This document shows, piece after piece, positions 37,395-50,201 of a DNA stretch of 64,000 nt. The first letter of the stretch is position 1, and each line of letters opens with the position of its first letter. This stretch comes from Plasmodium brasilianum (taxonomy: Eukaryota > Apicomplexa > Aconoidasida > Haemosporida > Plasmodiidae), in the NCBI RefSeq assembly GCF_023973825.1, contig NC_090115.1, positions 930,001 through 994,000 on the forward strand, in the 5' to 3' direction. The notes under the pieces were generated by a model that was given only the letters and a program-made list of their open reading frames with translations, did no database searches and was not told the DNA's origin. Both the position numbers and the translations under genes were made by a program.

Positions 37395-38195
37395 ATGTAT
37401 AGAATAAAAGAAAATTTCAATTCTACCATTCTCATTAATTTTTTTTTCTAATCTCTTTTATTTTTGTTATTCCGTTATAATAATAACACTGTATTATAAT
37501 ATTATTTCGTTCTTTCTTTTATTTTTTGTTGTTGAGTATATTATTTTTAAACTTAATACTTAGCTTGGAAATACATATCCTCGTAAATAATACGTATTTA
37601 CTATTTTTTTTTTTAGAATAACTGCAATAAGTTATTGGAAAAAAAAAATAAGTTAGATCGAGCTTTAGATTTAACAACTAATTGAATGCTAGCACATCAT
37701 TCATTTAATGGAAAATGTAATGGGCGACACAAAAAATTATTAGATGAAAATTATATATCTGAATATGACATAGATACATTATCAGTAAACGAAGAATTAA
37801 AGGAAAGTTCATTAAATAGTGAAGAATGGGATGGAGTGGCTAAAAGTAATAAGTCTTCGTTATTTAATAGAATGGATGTATTTTGCGAAAAACAAATATT
37901 CAATTTTTTAGATTCCTTTTATCAATTAATGAATAAAAAAGTTAACAACTGGGATGAAAAAAGAACCATACGTATAGAGATTATAAAATTAGCACTTATT
38001 CCATTATCTTTATTAATGTTGAGTTTATTTATATTTTTAAAATTATGTTCTATATTTAAAGATCTCGCTTCTAATAGTAGTTCTGGAGAAGGAATTTTAT
38101 TAGCTTTCACATTAGCAATGTTCTCATCCATTATATATGGTATTTTTTATGCATATAAAAAATATAAGAAATATAAAATGATAAAGAAAAAATAA
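37395..38195 (+). pseudogene. type B Plasmodium exported protein, copy 3 (two stops)
   Basis: Exon 1 37,395-37,490: MYRIKENFNSTILINFFF, a TAA at 37,449-37,451 within the hydrophobic core, then SLLFLLFRYNNNT and donor GT at 37,491. The 126 bp intron ends TTTTAG at 37,616. Exon 2 starts NNCNKLLEKKNKLDRALDLT and reads TN-stop-MLAHHS: the TGA at 37,683-37,685 is exactly codon 23, the PEXEL arginine position (CGA in copy 4). From there the frame is open for 169 codons: an acidic N-terminal part, FNRMDVFCEKQIFNFLDSF, helix LIPLSLLMLSLFIFLKLC, loop with SNSSSGEG, second helix LLAFTLAMFSSIIYGIFYAY and basic tail KKYKKYKMIKKK. There are no indels. Without exon 1 and PEXEL the remaining open frame is not expected to be exported. 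Confidence 0.75.
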
Positions 38196-41100
38196 TTATA
38201 AAATTTGTAATAATTTTAGGGTTTTTTCTTAAGAAGAATTTTTAAATTATAAGAAATAGTTATGTATAGTATTCTTAAGAATATTTTGTTTACAGGAAGA
38301 ATACATGCTATTACGTAATTTTTATAATACCATCTGAACATATACATCTGTTTTGATATAAAATATAAAAATATATGTTCTTAATTCTTAGTAAATTTGA
38401 TTGCTTTATTCTATAAATTCGTATTTAAAATTTGTTTTCGTGCGTATTTTAATACAGTGATATAAAATATGTGTGAATTTATATTTTTTCTTGCAAAATA
38501 TGTGTTCCATAAAATGCATTTAAAAATGTGTATATTTCATTATTTTATTAAATTTGTAGGATAATTCATATTTTATATTTGAAAGTACGCTTATTTTGTT
38601 CTCATTTCTTTTATTATTATACGGTAAAAAATATACTGTTTTGTTATACAATTAAAAAAAATGTATGATATGTTTTAAATCAATTGTAGTTGTCTTTTTT
38701 TGTTTGTAATATATGGAAAAAAGTGTAATAATTTGTTTTTATAAAAAGAAAATTTCATTATTATTTATTATAATTAATAGTATGTTAAATGAACTAAAAT
38801 AAGTATACGATACAAAATAAATTGTTTTTCGTAAATGTTTAAATTTGTAAATGATTTATGTATTTGGAATTATATACTTATAATAGTATCATATTCTTTC
38901 TAAGAATCAATTATTTATAATTGATCCGTAATTTTGTGGATTATAGAAAATTGGAACTAAATAAGAAATAAACACCTTATGTGCACTGTATACTTAAAAT
39001 GTACTTTTAATTTAATTTATTATAATTAATTAAGTATATGTTAAAATGAAAGTTGAATGTATATTCTACTTTAATTTTTACTTTTTTCTAAGCGACCTGA
39101 GTATTTAATGAACAAAGAGTAATAAATTGTTATGATCTATTTTAGAAATAAACTTTTTTTTGCTTTGTAATAATAATTATTTTAAAAAATGAACTATGCA
39201 TATGTACAAGTTCAATTATAAATGAAAAATACAAAAACAAATTAAACTTTTTGACGTAATATCCTATGTAAGAATAATTATTTTAAAGATTATGCTGTTA
39301 TGTAGATTTTTCTATATGTGAGATAAAAAAAGTGTCAATGATATCATAAAAGTATTATTAAGTATGAAAATTTAATACTAAAAAACTATGAATATGTCGA
39401 TACTAATAATACTACTTGTTTAATGTAATAAAAAAAAAGAAATATAAATCGATATCATTTACTTTTTGTTTAAAATAATTTCATTTGATTTTATTAATTT
39501 GATCATTTATAATATGTTTTAACAAACGTATAATAATATATCTATAAAGCATTTAATTAAAAAATGAAGGGATCTAATATTTTATGAAAAATGTATATGT
39601 AAGCATTTTATATGCTTGTATTTAATAAATTAAATTTGATTCTATATAAATTCTAATTAAAATGAAGATTATGATTATCATTTTTTATTTATCCGAGTCA
39701 TATATACTAATATTCCCATTTCTTGATACTGAGGCTGTATATACTTGTATTATTTATTAATATATGTTTTTTGGGGTTACAAAAGATGGAACTAAGTAAT
39801 AATATATTTTGAATTATGTAATTTATAATCATGATGATAAAAGATTAAGTAATGTCATTCTTTTTTATACTTTTTATTTAATATTAGTAATTAAATATAT
39901 ATTTCATATAATTAATTTTATGTATATAAATATATTTTATTTTTAAAATAACTATAAATAAATACTAATGTATTTTATAGAATCAATTCGCTTTTACATA
40001 ACACACTTTTTATCAGAAATAATATATGCGTTTAATTGTTCTATATATATTCGTTTCTAATGGTACTTTATGTATTTCATAAAAAATTTATTTTAACTTT
40101 TTCCTTTCAGTTCTTTATAAATTTATTTTTTCATTAATTTATATACATCAATTATTAAGAAAAATATACAATTTGAATATATATATATAAACTTTTAATT
40201 TTACTTAAAATATCTATTTCTATAAAAGTTTTTTTTTATAGTTTGGAACAATTATAATAATTTATTATGTAGTATATTTACATTTGATAACTAGGTATTT
40301 TCATATCACAAATTCGATATTACAAATTTTAGTAAATTATCTAAGTGTTAATGAAAATTATTTTATGAAAGAAGTGAATTTAAAGGATGGTTTAAATTAT
40401 TTTATGGAATTTTTTACTAATAATATTTATCACATCTTAAAAGAAAATTATGTAGATGAAAGTTTTTATATAAAGTCATTTTTTTTTTTATTTATTTTAT
40501 ACATCCGATATGGGCATCATAAATATATAATTTATGAAATTCTTTAAAGTATTTTTATACATCTCAATACTTAATCAAGTTAAATAATATTATTTATGAT
40601 TATATATATTTCTTATGAATCAATGTCTAGTGTGTTAAGGGATGAAATACTTTTTATAATATATTGAAAAATAAATAAAAATATTTATTATACAGAAGTA
40701 GATTATTTTATATTGGCTGTGGTGCATTAAAATAATACATAGATATTATATATTAACTTTAAACATTTTTTAATTTAAAATAATACTATATTTTATATTT
40801 TTAGTAAAAGAAGATACATAAAAAAAAAAAAATTGTAAAAGTAAAAAATATACATATTGTTAATATTATTAAAAAAACAAACATTATTAATTTGTATTTA
40901 ATGAATATTATATTGGGAAGTTAGAGTAATATTGTACTTTTCATTCCCTTAAAACTTATTTATAAGGGATATCAATTCCATACTTAAAGTAATATGTAAT
41001 AAATTAATAAAATATTTTTTCATACTTATCAAAAAAATTAGAAAGCATGCATTATAATAAATTAAGTAATTCTTTTGTATGATCTTTTAGTTTGAATAAT

Positions 41101-41365
41101 TATTATTTAGTTGTACTTTATTACACATATTATATTTTTAAAAATATCATTTGTAAATTGAAAATTTTATATAATAAATCATTTGTTTGAAATTACAAAC
41201 TTTGATATGTTCTGTGTTAAGAAAAATTTTAAAAGAACCATTCTTATTTATTATTATAACTTTTTACATAAATGATTTATTATACATTTTTCTATGTGGT
41301 TATAGGGTAAACTTTATTATTATTATTTTTTTGTTTTACTTTGAAAAAGAAATTTTGAAGAATTT
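38196..41365. repeat. duplicated downstream block of type B copy 3
   Basis: Homologous in order to the blocks after copies 1, 2 and 4: TTTTGATATAAAATATAAAA at 38,351; GATACTAATAATACTACTT near 39,405; TTCTATATATATTCGTTTC...AATGG near 40,040-40,066; conserved block 40,417-40,462; and 40,985-41,205, closely matching 14,630-14,860. An 87-codon open stretch at 40,284-40,547 lies over the conserved block. Its frame is broken in the other copies, so it is either the least-damaged copy of a lost gene or fortuitous. Confidence 0.6.
40417..40462. repeat. conserved four-copy non-coding block, copy 3
   Basis: CTAATAATATTTATCACATC followed by a TTAAAAGAAAATTATGTAGATG-like stretch; nearly identical to 56,356-56,402 and alignable with 13,933-13,979 and 29,261-29,310. 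Confidence 0.7.
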
Positions 41366-41440
41366 TGCTTTTTTATAATTATTATGTAAAAATTAGTGTT
41401 AGTAATGGCATAAATTATCAAAATTATATATGTATAATGA
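41366..41440 (+). pseudogene. PIR gene scrap
   Basis: The stretch 41,373-41,411 aligns base by base with the start of the PIR fragment at 15,015-15,052 (TATAATTATTATGTAAAAA against TATAATTTTTATGTAAAAT, both ending GTAATGGCAT). It translates YNYYVKISVSNGINYQNY. It lies 3.2 kb after a type B stop, like the two clearer PIR sequences. Alone it would not be recognisable; position and homology carry the call. Confidence 0.35.
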
Positions 41441-43349
41441 GGAGAAAGTTAATATTTTATTACTAAATTGATGTATTTTTTATGTGCTTTCTTAATTTAA
41501 AATATAAATAAATAAAATAAGCAAATATAGATATATTTTTTGAAAAAATTTCTCACAAAAGTTATTAGAGAGAATGAATATTCATAAAACTGAAAAAGAA
41601 TACTTACAAGTAAATGTTTAGCAGGACATTACTATGTAATGCTTGTAATTTTCATGATTTATTTCATAATATATATATGGATTAGTAAGAAATTTTTAAA
41701 TATGTTAAGGTATATTTTGTATATAAATAATAACTTAGATTAAAAAAGTAGGATCACCAATTTATGGGAGAAAATATCGTGGATTAAATAAGATTCTTCA
41801 TAAAGGATGTTTTGACAATAATATAAGTATATATTAAAAGTATATTTATATATAATGGTATTAATTATTTTAAATATTTCTTATTCGTTTTTTTATAAAT
41901 TAAAAATAATATTTTAAATTTAGTTATATTTTTCTTTTTTTATATTTTTAATTATACACTAGGAAGTTAAAAATTTATAAAAACGATAAGGTAAAGTTAC
42001 ATATCAGATTATTACAGTAATAATTTGTACTTATAATATTTTTACGTTTATCAATATGTTCTCTATACCGCTTAAGGAATGGAAATAATTGAGTATAATA
42101 TATTTTTTCGCTTTAACTTATTTTTAATGAAATATTATTTATTTATATATTTATGTCTTTTGAATATACGGTTTCTCTAAATTATGTTTTAAGCAACATA
42201 TACTATAAAAAGAATAACTAAAGAATTATATGTTAGATCTAAAATTGTAAATAGAAAAATTATTAACTTATATATTTTAGAATAATATATTGTTATTATT
42301 TATCTTTTGTTATGTACTTACTGTAACCTTTGTGTTATTCTCATTTGTAAATTTATTTCATTTAATAGGTTTATAAGTTAATGAAATAGTACGCAATAAT
42401 TCTACAACATTTTTACATTTAAACTGAATTTTTTTTTTATTATGTTCATATATCCTCTAAATATACAAATAAATAAAAAAAGACAAATAAATAAATCAAG
42501 GCGTATGCATATATAGATTTTTCATGTAAAAGTAATAATATAAATTAAACTTAAAAATTATAATATTCAGAAGGTATAAAATAAAAAATATTTTTTTATT
42601 TAACTTTTGAAATATATATTTATCCATGAATTAAGTAGAATGCTATAAATTCGATCTATTAAATATATTATTGACCACATGTGAATGAACTCTTTAAATT
42701 GTATCTAAAGAATATATTATAATAATTATAATATAAAATGTTGTACAAAATATTTAAATTTTAATTTATTATTACTATTAATATATTGACATAATAATTA
42801 ATATTTTTAGGAGGAATAAAATATTCTTATAAAATATGTTTTTAAAATTAGAATTATTAATGGATAAAGTACTTAAATTTAATAATTATTCTATTAGTAT
42901 ATGGAGGAGTATATTACTTATATAATCTACATATTCTCTACTATATATAAACTCAATGTCTTCATATAACTAAATATCACATATATATATTTTTAGTATA
43001 TACTGTAAAGGATACATAAAAATATTATTTAATTAGTTCATTACATTAACTAATTAAATTTTATGTATGGAATATTCATGAGGGTATTTAAATTATTTAA
43101 TTTTATTGAAAATTATTTTTAATTTCTAGAAAAACTTAAGATAAAAATTACATAATATATTTTTGAAGTAATTATGCTTTGTATACGTTATAAGATGCAT
43201 TAGCTTTATGTATATTATAACATCAAATATTTATGAATCTCTATTAAAAAAAAAAAATTTACATTAAATATAGTATTCTTTATCATAAGAAGTTCATCAT
43301 ATTATTATTAATATTATTTTTTCCAAATGTGTTACAAATCAAAAACCAT
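41441..43349. other. intergenic, 5' flank of fam-l
   Basis: No gene seen. The stretch 42,925-42,990 resembles the region before the fam-l pseudogene at 8 kb (7,640-7,690), probably retained promoter sequence. Confidence 0.45.
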
Positions 43350-44339
43350 ATGATTGAACTAAAAATTAAGTTGTTCATATTTATTCAAATTACTCTGTTT
43401 TTCCTTTTAATGAGGATATGCCATTTAGGAAATGATGAGGTATGACAATAATAAAGATATTTATATGATTCATATTTTTTGAGTTTTATATTTTTTAATA
43501 CTATTTTTTATAATTAATTTATTTATTCTATTAAAAAATATTTACATTTTTTTTTTTTTAAGAGATTGGTTAAAACATATTTGAAAGAAAATTGTAAGTA
43601 TATTAAAAAATTAAATACAATAACGTATGGGTTACTAACAAGATGTAAACATTGCGTGGATTTAAATATTGTAAATTTGAAAAAAGATATTCCAATTAAT
43701 GGAATGTGCAAAAAAGTATATACATATATTAATGCAGAATGGAACACATCAAAGAACAAACAATAAAATGGAAATTCACCTAAGAATCTGGGGGACCATA
43801 AACAAAATATAAACAATAAATCTTGTATGTTTGAAAAAAAGACCTTTTCCCATATTGAAAACGAAATATTCAAAGAACTATATTATAATGATTTTCTTAA
43901 AAACACCAAGACAATTGATAAGAAGACTTATAAAAATATTGTTCGTAAAAAATATGGATTACTAGTTTCTTTACATTTATTATTATGTTTGTTGTTATTA
44001 ATTGTATTCATAGTAGACTTATCAGTGGGTATAGCTTATAAAAGTAATGGGGGGATTATAGAGTATATTAGGACTGAAAGACTATTTAGAAACTTTGTCT
44101 GAGACTTCTGAATGATGTTGCCTAATACTTTAGAATGGGTAAAGTGGAACTTATTGTGGCTATCGGCATGTAATAATTTAGATACGGGTACACATAAATT
44201 GTATTTTTTAGTTTCATTAGTTGATATTATAATGTATTTTATACAATTCTTTTTATTAGGTGTTTCAATTATGTCGGCAATTTTTTATTACGATAATAAA
44301 GTTAAAAAATATGAAAAAATCAAGTACGAGAAAAGATGA
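43350..44339 (+). pseudogene. fam-l gene with three in-frame stops, no frameshift
   Basis: Exon 1 43,350-43,439 (MIELKIKLFIFIQITLFFLL then MRICHLGNDE; the usual Trp of IWIC is Arg). Donor GTATGA at 43,440 and acceptor TTAAG ending 43,562 give a 123 bp intron. Exon 2 starts RLVKTYLKENCKYIKKLNTI; the RLL site reads YGLLTRCK, so the PEXEL arginine (codon 23) is GGG at 43,629-43,631. Stops in the same frame are TAA 43,764-43,766, TGA 44,100-44,102 and TGA 44,109-44,111. The fam-l core is clear: FSHIENEIFKELYYNDFLKN, KKTYKNIVRKKYGL, helix LVSLHLLLCLLLLIVFIVDL, second helix MYFIQFFLLGVSIMSAIFYY, tail DNKVKKYEKIKYEKR. Decay by substitution only suggests moderate age or slow indel input. Confidence 0.8.
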
Positions 44340-47300
44340 ATTGAATAATGAGGAATATATTTGCTTATGTGATCTAGTCCTTAATAAGAAATATTATTTG
44401 TAATATCTTTTATTATATACTTATTAAATAAAAAGTATTGCTTCTATTTTTTTAAAGCACTAATATATACTTGGACTTTCTGATATACAACAATCAAAAG
44501 ATATATTCTTAGTTCTTTTGTGAATTTGAATATTTTAATTTTCTTCAGTTTGTATTAAATGTATTGTTTGAGTTTAATTAAATTATGTGAATTAATATAT
44601 ATATATTTCTAATAAAATAATATTTATGAAATGTATATACAAATTTATTAAAGTTAATATATAATAGAAAATTTCATATAATTTTATTGAAGTGGGATAA
44701 TTTATTCTAGATAAAAAAGTTGCTTCTGCCTCTATTTTATAAAGTAGTCTAAAATTATTACTTTTTCATGCTATTATGGAAGTGAATTATGATTCTTATA
44801 TTAATAATAAATGTGTCTTGTTTTGTATTTAATAAAAGGAATTGAATTTATTTTGTTGCATTGATAAGTATATGTATATTTTTTAACTAAAGTGAAAACT
44901 TTATATTTTCTCTGAAAAAAATATTTTATTATAAATATGTTATAAAACATATTTTTCCATAAAAATATTAGCCGTTCTTATTTTTGTTTTAAATCGTATG
45001 AATGTGAAATTATAAATATATAATAAATTGATATCATTTTTAATTTTGGATGATTTATAACTGTTTACTACGTAGAAAATTCTAATATTTTGCAATTAAG
45101 TGAAGGGGTAAAACTAATTATTACATTAGTGTTGTCCTAATTGTAATCTTAATTCGATTATGCAAAAAATATATAAATATGTATTATATTAAATATTAAT
45201 GAATTCAAATATGATATGCTGTTTATTTTTTTTATATCCCACAAAGTTTAAATTAATGTATTAAATTTAATTATATATTAATGGATAATTAATATAAATA
45301 ATTTTTCTATCTTTTTTATAACTGTAAATTACTAAAAGTGTAATATATGTCTGTAAAAAGTTAAATTATGGCAATGGTAATATAAATAAGTATATTCTTT
45401 TTACAGTCATATATTAATGTACATGTATTTTTTGGTATATTTTTGTTATTTTTCTGTGTCTATAAATATATCAAGTAAAGAACTAAAATTTTTTTATTTA
45501 TGTATAGAAATGCAAGTAGTTTGTATTAACAGTTCCTGATATTTTAATATTTAAGAGTTAATTTTAAAATTAAAACATAATAAAAACAGAAGAATAATTT
45601 TGTTTTTTATGGATCATTCATAAATACGTTATATTTTTTTTTTACTAGTTGGTTCGTTTTTAATAATGTCTTTCTAGAAAATTACTCTTTTTTTTACATG
45701 TTTTAATTAAAAAAGTATAATATATAGGGTTTCTTAAGGAACGATGTTGTTCTTAATTTTAATTATGAAGTTTGATTTTTTATAGGCTTACATGAATGTA
45801 ATAATATAATAAGAATCTAGTTTTTATTTATAAATCTTATACATATTATAAAAATTATTGTTTAGACAATAAAATGATACACACGTATACTTTTTTCTTT
45901 GAAATTATACCTATGATCTAAAGAATAAGAAAATAGCATATATGGGTAATTCTACATAGGGAAACTAAAAGTATTGCTATTTTAAATTTTAATAATAAAT
46001 ATACTTTATTTTTGTTTTGTTTATTAATATTATTTCATTTTATTAAAATATTTCTTCTGTGTATATAGCATGTAATGCGAATATTTATATTACGATATTT
46101 ATTTTTATAGTTTTCAGACATTCTTTTCAAATACGTTTAAAGAAAGGAATAAAATTGTTTTCTTCTTAAAGCATTTTCTTTAAATAAATAATATTTTGAA
46201 GAAGGAAATATATTACTTTTAGATAGGATATATTTCTTCTTACTCAAATTTTTATGTTGACATTTTATAGCATATTATTATAAATAACATGTATGTTTAT
46301 ATGAAATTTATGCTTATACTTTTTTCTCTCTATAATCTATTTATATAACCTATTTCCAAAAAGAGTAAACTAATATGAACATGAAAATTACAAAGCATAT
46401 AAAATATATTTACTTTACAATTATATATTAATAAAGAATAAATATTAAATATAGACATGTAATATAGTTATATTTTTAAATGGAATTTATGAGTTATACA
46501 AAAGAAGAAAAACTTTAATAATATTACAAAAGGCGAAAAAAGAAATTAAGATGAATGAATTTACAAGATTCCATGTAAAGATGTTATATACATATTTTGA
46601 TGATTCTTTATTTATAATAATATTATGAAGAACTTTGGGTTTAGGGGTTTCTTCTTTCTTAAAAATTTTAATTATTAATTGATATATAATTTATAGTTTT
46701 GGACAGAACGTGCATCTATTATCCCTTTTATAGTATTTAAGATAATTTTCTCACAGAACAAATAATGATAATTAAAATAATAAATATAACAGTTTTATAT
46801 ATTTATCCTGTGTAAATTATTAGTATGAATGATATAATCAAGCATTCACTGAACTTATTTCTATTCAGAGTAATGTCAGAATATATTGTATACTAATTTT
46901 TAAAATATTCATATCAATATTTCTTTTCTATTTTTTTTTTTTAACTCCTGAAAATTCATATAGGTAAAATTATAATATGAGTTATATACATTGGATTTAT
47001 AACTTGTATACAAGAGGAAATCCATAAGTTTAATAATAATTTTATATACATATGATTTTTCCGATTATGTTCTTGATAAATTTTCTAATTTATAGCATGT
47101 GGATTATTTATGATGAAAACTATAATCTTTACGTACTTTACAATGATGTGTGAAATATATATGCTTCACATTTCGTGTAATTTTTTTTAATTGGTCTAAA
47201 TTTTTATCTTAAAATGGTGCATGGAAAAATACTATGAATAATCATTTCTAAATATATTTTGTTAATTGATTTGTAAATTAAATTTTTCGTATGTTTCATA

Positions 47301-49351
47301 CGAATATCAATAGCTTTAAAGTATCAGTTTGAAAATTTAACAGAAAGAAATAATATGTGCAAACTTTTAATTATTTTAGTGAAATTTTATTTTTGTTATG
47401 TAAGAAATAAAGCATGTAAATGACAATCCATGAAATAATAATTTATTGAAAATAAATATAAATTCAACCAATTTTCAATTTTAAAAAACCTTTTATGTTG
47501 ACTAGAGACATCCTAACAAAAAAAAAAAAAAAAATTTAGTACTAAAATATCTGAATATAGAAAAATTAAGATGATCTATTGACATACAATGTAATTATTA
47601 TTAGTAAAGCTTTAATAAATATGTATTAGAAATAACTTATCCTTAATTAACTTTTTTGATGAAATTATAATATGATAATTAAACTAGACATTTATATCTT
47701 TATAAATATACTATAAAAATTAAAAATATTGTATTACATTTAGATAGTATAAACTCGTAGTAAATTATATATTATAAAAATTTCATTTTTGAACTTCTTA
47801 TATATTCCATTAATATAATAAAAAATAATGATTTTTATTTTTTGATTTACGTAAAAATAATCTGTATATTTAAATATAATAATCATATCAAAACACTAAT
47901 TGATTTCTACAAACGTTATTTATAGATAAATAATTTTATTTATAAAATTAATAAACATTTTTGTTTACAAATAAAAGCATCAAATATACAGTTTTAGAAG
48001 TTATATCCATTTTAATAATTATATCTCTGCATCATTTTACAAGTTAATATAAATGATGTATCATTTTGATTGTTATGTAATATTTTTATAACATTTTAAT
48101 ATTTTGTACTTATTGAACGAATTATAATGTACTAGAATATATGATATAAAATATATTATTATAATTGAATACATAAAAAATGTCTATTATGATAAAATAC
48201 TATTAATATTAATTAATTTATATGAATTATATCTTCGTATTTTTATAATTAAATTATTTAATGTATCTCTCCCATGATTAGCAAAAAAATTTGCCTTATT
48301 TTATTTTATTCTATTCGTTAATTATATTTTTATGAACTTATACGTAAACTTAATTTTATTAATATTATTAAGTATTGTTATGCATTATGAGGATATATAA
48401 TAATTACTTAGATTTAAATAATGTTTAAAAAAAAAATTGCCAGTCACAATTATTCTGAAAGTGGTGTGAAAGGAGATGAAACAGTTTTTATGTTTAAAAT
48501 ATATTAAATTCACTGTTGAACATTTAATTGAAGAATTACTGATAAAATATAAGTAATATATAAACTTCTTAGCCATTTTTTTTTATGTTTCATATATAAT
48601 ACAAAAGATATAAAAAAAAATATCACTGCATACTTCAATTAAAAAATTAAAAGATTTGTTTTTATTTGTACTTATGAAAGAAATAGTATTAAATTATAAA
48701 CAATTTCCTAAAAAAAGTATGCTCAAAATATGAAGAATATTTCTTGTATATTTATATATATATATTTTTTTTTATTAAAATATATAAATTTATTTTTATT
48801 CTTAATATTAGAAATACAACATAATAATATTATTACAGTGTTTAAAATGTTTCATATAATTTAGGATTAATAAAATAAAAGTTTATAAAAAATTTTGAGT
48901 TTATAAAAAAGAATATATATTGAATGTTATTTTATATATATGTAATATATCCCTGTTTTATTATAATATGTGCGAATGAACATGTTTTTTGTATTTTATT
49001 ATTTTTTATTTTTTGAAAATGTTAATAATATATTATTTTATTACCTCTGTTTATATATATTTAATTTAAACGTTTTGAATATCTATGAATGTAATCTAAA
49101 TAAAGGATTTTAATTAAGTACGTTTTTTTTTAAGTAATATTATAATAAATATTTAATAATAAATTTTTAATGTTAGCCTACTCTTTGAATTCTGTGAAAT
49201 TCATTTATGTAAGTTTAAATATGTGTTAAAAAAAACGTAAAAGATAATAGAACAAATATTAAAGAAATAAAAATAAAATTTTCAATTATTGTAAGTATAT
49301 TAATTTATTACTTATATTTTTCCTACTTAACATACAATATTATAAATATAT
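44340..49351. other. intergenic, no supported gene
   Basis: The first 500 bases resemble the fam-l/fam-m 3' flanks (compare 44,620-44,870 with 9,230-9,480). No type B or PIR gene follows this copy. A patch near 46,500-46,600 reads YYKRRKKKL followed by CYIHILMIL, faintly like the STP1 C-terminal segment at 21.8 kb, but with stops and not called. The rest is homopolymers and AT-rich filler. Confidence 0.4.
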
Positions 49352-50201
49352 ATGATGGAAGGAAAAATTAAGACAAACTTGTATGTTAAAATTTGTTCGT
49401 TTATACTTTTAATTTGGATATGCAATTTTTACAATGACGAGGTATAATAATTTTATTTTGGAATATTTTTATTATTTATATTGTACTGCTTTAATTTAAT
49501 GTATTCGTTATTTTAACCATAAAATTTTTTATTATTTTAAATAACGAATATCTTCTTTGTTTTATTAGAGTATGTACAATAATTCTTTGTATGAGAGGCA
49601 TAATATAGGTGGAAAATTATATACAAGAACATATCGATTACTGACATTGCATAAACGGGAACATGGATCAAATAAAGTAGGGTTAAAAGAAAAAATATCA
49701 CTTAATAAGGCATACGAAAAAAACAAACAATATAATGGATGTTCTATAATTAATGCAAAAGGCTATAACAATTCTAGGAAAAGTAAACCTTCTGTAAACC
49801 ATGAAGGATATACATATAATAAAAAAAAGTTGTTGGACAAGATATATTATATAAATAAAGTTAGGAACTCTATGAATCTTGACACCAAGTATTTAAGAAT
49901 GACGACATATAATAATTACAAATTTTTTTATGCTTTACCTTTATTACTTCTGTTAGCTGGAATATTAATTTTTGTATTAGAAAAATATTTAGACGTTACA
50001 TTTCTTTATGAAGCGTTATCAATTGCAGGTCAGTGGAATATATCGATGTTAAGTATAATACTTGTCTCGGTATTTACACTTATAGTTTTACCAACGTTTA
50101 TTTATATATTTAAAAATCTTGTAAAAGATAATAAGTCAATATATCTAAAATCGAAATTGTATAATACGAAATATCCTTATTTCACCAATCTAGACTATTA
50201 A
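49352..50201 (+). CDS. intact fam-m-like exported two-TM protein (two exons)
   Basis: The only complete gene here. Exon 1 is 49,352-49,441 (MMEGKIKTNLYVKICSFILL then IWICNFYNDE). The intron 49,442-49,568 (127 bp) is GTATAA...ATTAG. Exon 2 is 49,569-50,201, ending TAA; about 240 residues, the usual family size. Either of two adjacent ATGs could start it. Exon 2 begins SMYNNSLYERHN, then YTRTYRLLTLHK with the PEXEL-type Arg at codon 23 (CGA 49,635-49,637); the fifth residue is not E/Q/D, as is common in this family. A K/N-rich stretch (KEKISLNKAYEKNKQ) and a helical part (KKKLLDKIYYINKVRNSMN) follow, then two membrane helices (FYALPLLLLLAGILIFVL; MLSIILVSVFTLIVLPTFIY) and a basic tail. Predicted to be exported to the infected red cell; family members are reported to have an RH5-like predicted fold. 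Fam-m rather than fam-l is chosen because the FKELxxxDFLKN signature is absent; it could also be another exported family. Confidence 0.75.

Noticed and set aside
40284..40547. 87-codon open frame considered as a gene
   Set aside because: Homologous positions in the other three unit copies do not keep the frame, and no signal, PEXEL-like or membrane features fit; treated instead as part of an unexplained conserved block.
43523..43873. 116-codon minus-strand open frame
   Set aside because: Antisense shadow of fam-l exon 2.
46495..46620. Plus-strand YYKRRKKKL ... CYIHILMIL, like the STP1 C-terminal YKRRKKKLLEKLCIHIMIL
   Set aside because: Interrupted by stops, short, lysine-rich sequence is easily produced by A-rich DNA, and no other STP1 part lies nearby.
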